Source: CAYYWV01 sp964475385
GTDB lineage: Bacteria; Pseudomonadota; Alphaproteobacteria; JAAXGF01
Direction: 5' to 3'
DNA length: 5,443 nt
NCBI GenBank assembly: GCA_964475385.1
Contig: CAYYWV010000142.1
Coordinates: forward strand, 1 to 5,443
The number at the start of each line of letters is the position of its first letter. Within the stretch, counting starts at the first letter, position 1. Both the position numbers and the translations under genes were made by a program. The notes below the pieces were generated by a model that did not search any database, was not told where the DNA came from, and worked only from the letters and a program-made list of their open reading frames with translations. Positions 1 through 5,443 of this stretch are shown here, piece after piece.

Positions 1-3
1 AGG

Positions 4-480
4 CTATCGCAGGAAGCGGCGGAACTCGTCGATCACCGCGGCGTAGAGCGCGCGCTTGAACGGCACGATCGCCGCGATCAGGGCCTCGGGCGTCATCCAC
101 CGCCAGGCGTCGAACTCAGGCGTCGCGGCGGCGTCAATGCGGATGTCCGCGTCCCGCCCCGTAAACCGCATCGCGAACCACTTCTGGCGCTGGCCGCGGT
201 AGCGCCCGCCCCAGACCCGGCCGGCGAGCGCGGGCGGCAGGTCGTAAGCGAGCCAGTCGCGGCTTTCGGCCAGGATCTCGGCCTGGTCGGTGCCGATCTC
301 CTCGGCGAGCTCGCGCAGCGCGGCGGCGCGCGGGGTCTCGCCGGCGTCGATCCCGCCCTGCGGCATCTGCCAGGCGTCGGGCGTATCCAGGCGGCGCCCG
401 GCGAATACCTTGCCCGCGCCGTTGATCAGCACGATCCCGACCCCGGGGCGGTAAGGGCGGCTCTCGACGTCGGACGTCAC
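4..480 (-). CDS. rppH: RNA pyrophosphohydrolase (Nudix hydrolase)
   Basis: RppH removes pyrophosphate from the 5' triphosphate end of mRNA, leaving a monophosphate that promotes RNase E decay; related alphaproteobacterial proteins (IalA of Bartonella) hydrolyse dinucleoside polyphosphates. With the GTG start at 480 the product has 158 residues, close to the family's usual 155-175. The N-terminus has YRPGVGIVLIN (10-20), then WQMPQGG (37-43). The Nudix box covers residues 42-64 and is complete, with Gly42, Glu48, Arg56-Glu57 and Glu60-Glu61 as the metal-binding core, ending IGT. Further family features are KWFAMRF and FDAWRWM. The GTG overlaps the deacetylase TGA (GTGA). An upstream ATG at 555 would add 25 Arg/Ala-rich residues inside the deacetylase gene, which look like out-of-frame translation and precede the conserved start, so I rejected it. 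No strong Shine-Dalgarno is visible, so coupling to the upstream gene is likely. The TAG stop lies 3 bases from the window edge. Confidence 0.95.
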   Translation of the reverse strand: MTSDVESRPYRPGVGIVLINGAGKVFAGRRLDTPDAWQMPQGGIDAGETPRAAALRELAEEIGTDQAEILAESRDWLAYDLPPALAGRVWGGRYRGQRQKWFAMRFTGRDADIRIDAAATPEFDAWRWMTPEALIAAIVPFKRALYAAVIDEFRRFLR

Positions 481-2603
481 TTCGCGCGTCTCGCGGCGAC
501 GATCACGCCGAGCGGCGTGAGCGCGAGCCCCTTCTCCTCGAGCGTCGGCAGCCACGCGGCGACCCGGTCGAGCGTGACCGGAAAGGCGTGCCCCACCGCG
601 ACCGCCCAGCCGCGGGTCCGCGCGATGCGCTCGATCTCGGCGAGGCGGCGGTCGATCGCCGCGCGCGCGGCCTGGGCGTCGAGGAAGCGGTCGTTGGCCA
701 CCGCCGGAAGCCCCATCGCCGAGGCCAGCGCGAAGCCCACGCTCTGCGACGAGGTGCGGCTGTCGAGGAAGTAAAGCCCCCGCGCTTTGAGCGCGGCGAG
801 CACCGGGCGCAGCGCGTCCGCCGAAGCGGTGAACCGCGAGCCCATGTCGTGGGTCACGCCGGTATAACCGGTGGCCCGGCCCAGATGCCAGTCGAGCCGG
901 TCGATGAGCTCGACGCTCGACAGCGAGACCAGAAGCGGCCGCGGCCCGGGGTCGATCGCCGGATAGCGTTCGGGCTCCATCGGAAGGTCGAGAAGCACCT
1001 CGTGGCCGCCCGCCCGGGCGCGGTCGATCTGCGCTTGAAGGTCGCGCGCATAAGAGGCGAAGGCGAGCGTCACTCCGCTCGGCAGGCGGATCGCGGCGGC
1101 GGTCGCCGCGGGCCCGAGGCCGAGACGGGTGAGCACCACCGCGACCATCGGCCGCCGCGGCGCGGCCGGAGGGGCGGCCTCGGCCGCGGTGAAGGGCTTG
1201 GCCAGCGCGAGCTTCCGCGCCTTCGCCGCCGCCTCCGGTTTGGCCGTCGGCGAGGCGGCGGGCGCGTTCGGCGAAAGCCCGGACTCCTTGGCCGATGATG
1301 CTTCGGGCTCGCGCGTCTCAGCCGCGGGCGTCTCGATGGCAAGCGGCGCCGGGGCTTCTTCGCCCGTCGCCTCGGCCGCGGCGGGCGGCGCAGGCGTCTC
1401 GGCCGCGGCGGGCTCGAGGATGGCCACGGACCGGGAGATCGTCTCGTCGTCGCCCTCGGCGGCCGCTTCGGGAAGGAGCGCGAGGCCGGCCTGCGGCTGA
1501 GGCGCAGGCGCGGAAGCTTCCGCCGGCCGAGGCGCAGGGATCACGCTCGCCGCGACCGCGGTGGGCTCAGGCGGCGGGGCCTTTCCGGCGGGGGGCGGGA
1601 TCGATCCGGTTCCCGGCGCGGGCGGTTGGCTTGCGCCCTCGGCCGGCGCTTCGACGAGGGCTGGCGCGGGTGCGGGGGCCGTCTCGACCGCGGCCGCCGC
1701 GGCCGCGACGCCGGCGGTCTCGGGCGCGGGCCGGGCTTCGGCGACGACCGGCTCGGCCGGGGTCTCGACAACGGCCGCTTCGGCCTCCGCCTCAGGCGCT
1801 TCCTCCGCGACCGGAGCCTCCGCCGGCCCGGCCGGCGCTTCGGCGCGCGCCGCCGCGAGCGGCGCTTCGGCGGCCTTCGGCGCGGGCGGCGCTTCGGAGG
1901 CCGCGCGCACAGCCGGAGCCTCGACCGTCGCCGGCGCAGGCGACGCGCTTTCCTCCTTCGCGGCCGCGTCCGGGGCGGCGAGCGGCGCAGATGCGGGCTC
2001 GACCGCGGGCGCGCGCGGCGTCTCGGCCCCAGGCGACGGCGCTTGAGCGACCATTGGCGCGAGCGCGGTCTCGCGGGCCGGCCGAGGCGCGGGCGGCGCT
2101 GCGATCTCTTCCGGCCGCCTTGGCGCAGGCGCGCGAAGGAAGGCCCGGCCGGTCTCCGTATCGACGGCGGGCGGCGGAGGGATTCGGGCCGCGGCCTCGG
2201 GCGCCGGCGTGGGCGCGGCGGCCGCCGCCGAAGACGGCGCGACCGCCGCTTCGGCGAGCCGCGGCGCGGGCGACGGCGGAACCGGGGGCGCAGAGGCGAC
2301 GACCTTCGGCTCGGCCGGCGACAACGGCGCCACCGCGCGCGCTCCCGCCAGAGGTTCCTCCAGGATTGTCGGCGCAGGCGCGACCGCGGCCGCCGTCCCT
2401 TTCCCGGCCGCCTCCGGGATCTCGGTCGGCCCGGGCGCGGCGCGGACCGAGGATTCGAGCGCCGGGTTGAAGGCGAGCACCACCTGGGGCGGCGGCGGCG
2501 GCGGCGCGAGCGCAACCCGGGCGGCGAGGCCGAGCGCGGCGACGAGCGCGAGCGCGGCGACCGCGCCGGGCGCGCCGAACCGGGAACCGCGTCGGTTACG
2601 CAT
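477..2603 (-). CDS. Divergent polysaccharide deacetylase family protein (YibQ-like), membrane-anchored, with very long Pro/Ala/Glu linker; metal site apparently lost
   Basis: This 708-residue protein has three parts. A basic N-terminus (MRNRRGSRFG) leads into one hydrophobic helix (about 13-33), probably an uncleaved inner-membrane anchor. A Pro/Ala/Glu-rich low-complexity linker spans about 34-482. The C-terminal domain (about 483-708) matches the divergent polysaccharide deacetylase family, with LPSGVTLAFASYA, GHEVLLDLPMEP (533-544), MGSRFT (587-592), LDSRTSS (613-619) and WLPTLEEKGLAL. Remembered E. coli YibQ has IDD, NNHMGS, FLDD and GHPHP at its conserved positions. Here they read LTR (491-493), THDMGS (584-589), FLDA (640-643) and GHAFP (671-675). 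Only His672 of the likely metal ligands is plainly kept. Sugar-deacetylase activity is therefore doubtful and was never well established for the family. Family members I recall are about 300-400 residues, so the excess is linker. The gene lies 42 bases after ctpA, and its TGA overlaps the rppH start as GTGA. The exact role is unknown; location beside envC and ctpA suggests a cell-envelope function. Confidence 0.88.
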   Translation of the reverse strand: MRNRRGSRFGAPGAVAALALVAALGLAARVALAPPPPPPQVVLAFNPALESSVRAAPGPTEIPEAAGKGTAAAVAPAPTILEEPLAGARAVAPLSPAEPKVVASAPPVPPSPAPRLAEAAVAPSSAAAAAPTPAPEAAARIPPPPAVDTETGRAFLRAPAPRRPEEIAAPPAPRPARETALAPMVAQAPSPGAETPRAPAVEPASAPLAAPDAAAKEESASPAPATVEAPAVRAASEAPPAPKAAEAPLAAARAEAPAGPAEAPVAEEAPEAEAEAAVVETPAEPVVAEARPAPETAGVAAAAAAVETAPAPAPALVEAPAEGASQPPAPGTGSIPPPAGKAPPPEPTAVAASVIPAPRPAEASAPAPQPQAGLALLPEAAAEGDDETISRSVAILEPAAAETPAPPAAAEATGEEAPAPLAIETPAAETREPEASSAKESGLSPNAPAASPTAKPEAAAKARKLALAKPFTAAEAAPPAAPRRPMVAVVLTRLGLGPAATAAAIRLPSGVTLAFASYARDLQAQIDRARAGGHEVLLDLPMEPERYPAIDPGPRPLLVSLSSVELIDRLDWHLGRATGYTGVTHDMGSRFTASADALRPVLAALKARGLYFLDSRTSSQSVGFALASAMGLPAVANDRFLDAQAARAAIDRRLAEIERIARTRGWAVAVGHAFPVTLDRVAAWLPTLEEKGLALTPLGVIVAARRAK
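1158..2504 (-). other. Low-complexity Pro/Ala/Glu linker-coding region of the deacetylase-family gene
   Basis: About 449 codons encode almost only Ala, Pro and Glu, with some Val, Arg, Ser and Thr. There are no predicted folded motifs and almost no aromatic residues. The composition resembles the periplasm-spanning region of TonB and other extended Pro-rich tethers, so the likely job is to hold the C-terminal domain away from the membrane. The segment stays in frame with the flanking domains and holds no stop. Its very high GC makes the other frames falsely open, including long plus-strand frames. Confidence 0.85.
1842..1922 (-). repeat. Tandem 27-base repeat encoding a nonapeptide (EAP plus six residues), three units plus a partial fourth
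   Basis: Residues 228-254 of the deacetylase-family protein read EAPAVRAAS, EAPPAPKAA and EAPLAAARA, each exactly nine residues; a fourth EAP starts at 255. At the DNA level the plus-strand 11-mer CGGCGCTTCGG recurs at 1833, 1860 and 1887, exactly 27 bases apart, and the earliest unit carries the related CGGAGCCTC at 1914. Beyond the EAP part the units have diverged, so this is an old or imperfect duplication. After residue 255 the EAP spacing shortens to seven and six residues. Confidence 0.75.
2488..2505 (-). repeat. (GGC)6 trinucleotide run encoding six consecutive prolines after the membrane anchor
   Basis: The plus strand carries six perfect GGC triplets. On the coding strand they give most of the Pro34-Pro39 run, just after the hydrophobic helix. 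Slippage here would change the proline count without breaking the frame. A stiff polyproline stretch at the membrane exit fits an extended tether. Confidence 0.7.
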
Positions 2604-2607
2604 CGGT

Positions 2608-2613
2608 CTCACC
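2608..2613 (-). promoter_or_regulatory. Shine-Dalgarno that selects the deacetylase start at 2603
   Basis: The minus strand reads GGTGAG, then ACCG, then ATG (2603-2601). GGTGA is a direct match to the anti-Shine-Dalgarno end of 16S rRNA, with a 5-base spacer to the ATG. The competing GTG start at 2612 lies inside this motif and has no comparable site upstream, so the ATG is preferred. The difference is only three residues. Confidence 0.55.
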
Positions 2614-2645
2614 GCTGTTCACGCCGCCGGCCCGGCGCGCGACCG

Positions 2646-3926
2646 TCAGTTGACGAAGCGGCTGCGGAACAGCGCGATCCCGTCCAGAAGGTCGACTGCG
2701 CGGGCGAGCTGGAAGTCCTTTCGGGCATCCTCCGACCGGCCGTTGGTGGCGGGCTTTTCTTCCGTCTTGCCGCCGTTGATCTCGTCCTCGCTGGGCAACC
2801 GATTGCGCAGCGAGGCCTCGTTGCGCGTCGGCGGCGCCTCAGCCTTCTCGATCCGCGCCTGCTCGACCACGATATCGGGCTCGATCCCCTTGGCCTGGAT
2901 CGAGCGACCCGACGGCGTGTAGTAGCGCGCCGTGGTCAGCCGGATCGCGCCATGGCCCGAAAGCGGGATGATCGTTTGCACCGAGCCCTTGCCGAACGAC
3001 CGCGTGCCGAGGATCAACGCCCGGCGGTGGTCCTGAAGCGCGCCGGCGACGATCTCGGACGCCGAGGCCGTGCCGCCATTGATGATGACGATGATCGGCC
3101 GGTCCTGGGCGATATCGCCGGGTCGGGCGTTGAAGCGTTGGATGCTGTCGGGCCGCCGGCCGCGGGTCGAGACGATCTCGCCCTTATCCAGGAACAAGTC
3201 CGAGACCGCGACCGCCTGGTCGAGCAGGCCCCCCGGGTTGTTGCGCAGATCGAGGATGACCCCGGTCATCCGGTCGCCGAGCTCGTCCGCGAGCTTGGAG
3301 AAGACGCGCTTGAGCTCGCGTTCGGTCTGCTCGGTGAACGAGGTGATGCGGATATAGGCCGCATTCTCCTCGACCCGGCCGCGGACCGAGCGGATCTTGA
3401 TGATCGCGCGGGTCAGCGTGACCTCGATCGGCTTCGCGACGCCCTTGCGGCGGATGGTGAGCGTGATGTCGGTGCCTACGGGCCCGCGCATGCGCTCGAC
3501 CGCCTCCGAAAGCGTAAGGCCGAGAACCTGTTCGCCGTCGAGGCGCGTGATGTAATCGCCGGCCTGAAGCCCGGCCCGGAAGGCGGGCGTATCGTCGATC
3601 GGCGAGACCACCTTGACGAGCCCGTTCTCCATGGTGACCTCGATTCCGAGGCCGCCGAACTGGCCCTTGGTCTGGACCTGCATGTCCTCGAACCGCTGCG
3701 GGTTGAGGTAGCTCGAATGGGGATCGAGCGAGCTCAACATGCCGTTGATGGCGGCCTCGATGAGCTTGCTGTCGCTGACCTCCTCGACGTAGTCGGCGCG
3801 GACGCGTTCGAACACGTCGCCGAACAGATTGAGTTGTCGGTAGGTTTCGGACCCCGCCGCACCGGCCATGCCGGGCGCTGCGAATAGAACGATGGCGGCG
3901 ATGCCGCCGAGGACGACTCTACGCAT
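2646..3926 (-). CDS. ctpA: S41 family C-terminal processing peptidase (periplasmic, PDZ domain)
   Basis: This is a 426-residue serine protease that cleaves proteins near exposed nonpolar C-termini in the periplasm. The signal peptide is MRRVVLGGIAAIVLFAAPG followed by MAGAA, with likely cleavage near residue 23. An N-terminal helical segment follows (about 26-80, containing SSLDPHSSYL), then a PDZ domain (about 88-172, carboxylate-binding loop GGLGI at 91-95) and the protease core. The LDLRNNPGGLLD strand is at 225-236. The catalytic serine is Ser288 in NGGTASASE, with Lys313 in SFGKGSVQ exactly 25 residues later, the spacing seen in Tsp and D1 protease; Gln317 would be the third residue. The enzyme therefore looks active. 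A charged, low-complexity C-terminal tail (about 355-405) ends in a short helix, LARAVDLLDGI. The start overlaps the envC stop by one base (TAATG) behind AGGAAAGG. Adjacency to envC fits a role in controlling cell-wall hydrolases, as shown for CtpA in Pseudomonas; the substrate here is unknown. Confidence 0.95.
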   Translation of the reverse strand: MRRVVLGGIAAIVLFAAPGMAGAAGSETYRQLNLFGDVFERVRADYVEEVSDSKLIEAAINGMLSSLDPHSSYLNPQRFEDMQVQTKGQFGGLGIEVTMENGLVKVVSPIDDTPAFRAGLQAGDYITRLDGEQVLGLTLSEAVERMRGPVGTDITLTIRRKGVAKPIEVTLTRAIIKIRSVRGRVEENAAYIRITSFTEQTERELKRVFSKLADELGDRMTGVILDLRNNPGGLLDQAVAVSDLFLDKGEIVSTRGRRPDSIQRFNARPGDIAQDRPIIVIINGGTASASEIVAGALQDHRRALILGTRSFGKGSVQTIIPLSGHGAIRLTTARYYTPSGRSIQAKGIEPDIVVEQARIEKAEAPPTRNEASLRNRLPSEDEINGGKTEEKPATNGRSEDARKDFQLARAVDLLDGIALFRSRFVN

Positions 3927-5167
3927 TAGCCACTAACCTTTCCTGTGCTGTGCGCTAGCCAGGGGAGAAGATTGATCGCTTCGCCGTTGCGGCGGAGCTC
4001 AACATACAGCGCCGGATTTCCGTTCTTCCCCGGCCCCATTACGCCCACGGGCTCCCCGGCCAGAAGCCACTGGCCGAGACTGCTGTCGATGCGGGCAAAG
4101 CCTGCCAAGAGCATATGGTATCCCTCGCCATGTTCCAGGATCAAGAGCTGGCCATAGCCGCGGAACGGCCCGGCGAAGACGACCCGTCCGTCGTAGGGCG
4201 TCACCACCTGCGCCCCGGGACGCGTCTCGATGGTAATCCCTTTGTCGCGGGTGCCGTCGGCGCGGAGCTGGCCGAATCGGCGGACGATGCGGCCCTGCAC
4301 TGGCAACGGCAGGGTTCCGAGCGCCGCGCTGAACGAGCCGCGCAGCATGTCGTCGTTGGGCGACGGCGCAGGCGTCGGCAACGGCGGAACCGTGGGCGTC
4401 GCAAGCGCGAGCTTGGGCGGCGGCGGCTTCTCGGCGGGCGGCGGCGCGAGCGCCGCGGCCGAGAGCTTTTCGAGCAGCTCGCGCAAGCTGTCGGCCTCGG
4501 CGGCGAGCTTGGCGACCCGGCGTTCGGCGGCCCGACGTTCGGCGAGCGTGCGTTCCTGAAGCGCGGCCTTGCGCGCGAGCAGGCGACTGATGCGCTTGCG
4601 CTCGTCGGCGAGCTCGGCGCGCGTAGCCTCGATCCGCGCGCGTTCGAAGGCGATGCGCCGACGCAGCTCGCCAAGGCTGGCGAGCGCGTCGCCGAGCGCT
4701 CGGGCGTCGGCGTCGATCGCCGAAACCGCGCTCGCCAGCAGAAGGCTCGCCCGGATGGTTTCGGCCGGGGCCGTAGGCGCGGCGATCATCGCCTCGGGCG
4801 GGCGGCGGCCGAGGCGTTCGAGCGCCCCCAGCATCGCGGCCAGGGTCTCGCGCCGGCGGGCGAGCGCGGCCGTCTTCTCAGCTTCCTCGGCGGCGAGCGA
4901 CTCGAGCCGCCGCTCGACCGCCGTCAGCCGGGCCTCGAAGGTCTGAATGTTGCGCGCGGTCTCGACGAGCCTTGCGCGCAGCGACGCCATCTCGCGCGCC
5001 ACATCGGCGGCCTTGACGTCGAGCGCACGCTCGCGGTCGCGCCCTTTGGCGATCTCGCGTTCGATGGTCTTGAGCTTGAGGTTGACCTCGCGTTCGCCGG
5101 AAAGGGCCGGAACGGCGACCGTCAGAGCGGCGACGAGGACGAGCGCAAAGGCAGCGCAGGCGCGCAT
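3926..5167 (-). CDS. envC: EnvC-family murein hydrolase activator (coiled coil plus degenerate LytM/M23 domain)
   Basis: This is a predicted periplasmic activator of N-acetylmuramoyl-L-alanine amidases (AmiA/B/C type) that split septal peptidoglycan. The 413-residue product starts with a signal peptide (MRACAAFALVLVAALTVAVPALSG, roughly residues 1-23, split here: MRACAAFALVLV then AALTVAVPALSG). Charged Arg/Glu/Ala-rich coiled coils follow at about 25-120 and 155-240, then a Pro-rich hinge (241-270) and a LytM domain (about 290-405). In the LytM domain the metal ligands are absent: the HxGxD motif reads DKGIT (D308, T312) and HLH reads ALY (386-388). This matches the non-catalytic EnvC group rather than an active endopeptidase. 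I chose the ATG at 5167, one base after the gpmI stop, because it places the hydrophobic signal core right after MRAC. An upstream in-frame start at 5212 would add 15 Arg-rich residues and overlap gpmI. No clear Shine-Dalgarno precedes 5167, which fits translation coupled to gpmI. Confidence 0.93.
   Translation of the reverse strand: MRACAAFALVLVAALTVAVPALSGEREVNLKLKTIEREIAKGRDRERALDVKAADVAREMASLRARLVETARNIQTFEARLTAVERRLESLAAEEAEKTAALARRRETLAAMLGALERLGRRPPEAMIAAPTAPAETIRASLLLASAVSAIDADARALGDALASLGELRRRIAFERARIEATRAELADERKRISRLLARKAALQERTLAERRAAERRVAKLAAEADSLRELLEKLSAAALAPPPAEKPPPPKLALATPTVPPLPTPAPSPNDDMLRGSFSAALGTLPLPVQGRIVRRFGQLRADGTRDKGITIETRPGAQVVTPYDGRVVFAGPFRGYGQLLILEHGEGYHMLLAGFARIDSSLGQWLLAGEPVGVMGPGKNGNPALYVELRRNGEAINLLPWLAHSTGKVSG
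3937..3944 (-). promoter_or_regulatory. Shine-Dalgarno site for ctpA, inside the end of envC
   Basis: On the minus strand the sequence reads AGGAAAGG, 10 bases upstream of the ctpA ATG at 3926. It is purine-rich in an otherwise GC-alternating region and lies within the last codons of envC. It supports ATG 3926 as the true start. Together with the TAATG stop/start junction it suggests that ctpA translation is coupled to, but not wholly dependent on, envC translation. Confidence 0.6.
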
Positions 5168-5168
5168 G

Positions 5169-5443
5169 TCAAGCGCGCGCGCGGCGCGTCGTCGAGGCGA
5201 CGAACGCCCCATCCGCGGCCTCCGCCGGAACCAGAAGGCTGCGGCCGGTCATCTCGGGCGGTTTTTCGATTCCCATGAGCGCAAGCGCGGTCGGCGCGAC
5301 GTCGGCGAGCCGACCGTCGGCGAGACGCCAGTTCTCTGCGGTCGCGCCGGCGAGGATGAAAGGCACCGGGTCCGAGGTGTGCGCCGTGTGGGGCTGGCCG
5401 GTCGCCGGGTCGTGCATCATCTCGGCGTTGCCGTGGTCGGCGG
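5169..5443 (-). CDS. gpmI: 2,3-bisphosphoglycerate-independent phosphoglycerate mutase, C-terminal 90 residues (5' end outside window)
   Basis: This enzyme interconverts 3-phosphoglycerate and 2-phosphoglycerate in glycolysis and gluconeogenesis in the cytoplasm, using Mn2+ and a phosphoserine intermediate. The frame is open to the window edge and begins with ADHGNAE, followed by DPATGQPHTAHT, the C-terminal signature of the family. The Asp-His of ADHGN and a His of PHTAHT correspond to known Mn2+ ligands, so the visible part looks intact. The motifs LADVAPTALALMGI and PPEMTGRSLL follow, as in E. coli GpmI. About 18 residues come after MTGRSLL, ending in TTRRARA, which makes the tail somewhat longer than in E. 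coli. The TGA stop lies one base before the envC ATG, so the two genes are almost certainly co-transcribed. The start, the catalytic Ser and the other metal ligands are not in the window. Confidence 0.96.
   Translation of the reverse strand, partial: ADHGNAEMMHDPATGQPHTAHTSDPVPFILAGATAENWRLADGRLADVAPTALALMGIEKPPEMTGRSLLVPAEAADGAFVASTTRRARA

Noticed and set aside
481..555. N-terminal extension of rppH to an ATG at 555
   Set aside because: The 25 extra residues are Arg/Ala-rich, lie wholly inside the deacetylase gene, and would precede the normal family start; GTG 480 gives the usual length.
1295..2470. A plus-strand frame of 391 codons and a minus-strand frame of 324 codons (1541-2515) in the linker region
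   Set aside because: Both are out-of-frame readings of the Pro/Ala/Glu codons, giving Arg/Pro/Ser-rich nonsense protein without motifs.
2621..2640. Short GC-rich inverted repeat (GCCGG-C-CCGGC) in the ctpA-deacetylase spacer, as a possible terminator
   Set aside because: The arms leave almost no loop and no T run follows in the direction of transcription; such motifs are common by chance at this GC content.
1626..3887. A plus-strand open frame of 753 codons antisense to the deacetylase and ctpA genes
   Set aside because: Its product is extremely Arg/Gly/Asp-rich with no domain, it spans two well-supported minus-strand genes and their spacer, and long antisense frames are expected at this GC content. 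The real genes carry clear motifs.
5171..5187. Alternating GC run near the gpmI end, as a possible Z-DNA or regulatory element
   Set aside because: It encodes the Arg/Ala residues of the GpmI tail, and runs like it are common in this composition.
5168..5212. Upstream envC start at 5212
   Set aside because: It would bury the signal peptide behind 15 extra residues rich in Arg and overlap gpmI by 44 bases; ATG 5167 sits one base after the gpmI stop and begins the signal peptide.
4115..5278. A plus-strand frame of 387 codons antisense to envC
   Set aside because: It is Arg/Gly-rich without recognisable domains and lies opposite a gene with a signal peptide, coiled coils and a LytM domain in the expected order.

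Overview
The window is a very GC-rich stretch with every gene on the minus strand. It reads, in transcription order (right to left): the 3' end of a cofactor-independent phosphoglycerate mutase (gpmI), an EnvC-type murein hydrolase activator, an S41 C-terminal processing peptidase (ctpA), a divergent polysaccharide deacetylase (YibQ family) with an extremely long Pro/Ala/Glu-rich linker, and the RNA 5' pyrophosphohydrolase rppH. Gene order, protein style and GC content suggest an alphaproteobacterium, most likely Hyphomicrobiales (Rhizobiales). I cannot name the genus.

Packing is operon-like. gpmI stops one base before the envC ATG. The envC stop and ctpA start share a base (TAATG). The deacetylase stop and the rppH start overlap as GTGA. 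The only real spacer is 42 bases between ctpA and the deacetylase gene. No promoter, terminator, RNA gene, CRISPR array, insertion sequence or prophage was seen. No stretch over 300 bases lacks a gene. The left edge ends 3 bases after the rppH stop, so the operon's end lies outside.

Functionally, the three middle genes form a periplasmic cell-wall module. EnvC would switch on an amidase for septal peptidoglycan splitting. CtpA would process or degrade periplasmic proteins, in some bacteria the peptidoglycan hydrolases themselves. The deacetylase-fold protein appears anchored in the inner membrane by a long periplasm-facing tether. The glycolytic gene and the mRNA-decapping gene flank this module. 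The gpmI-envC-yibQ core is the same neighbourhood known from E. coli, so the locus is an old conserved one rather than an accessory island.

The most notable feature is the deacetylase-like protein. Its predicted metal-site motifs are largely replaced, which suggests a pseudoenzyme or a changed activity, and its linker of about 450 residues contains an exact-period nonapeptide repeat (27-base unit). I see no evidence of a wholly new system.
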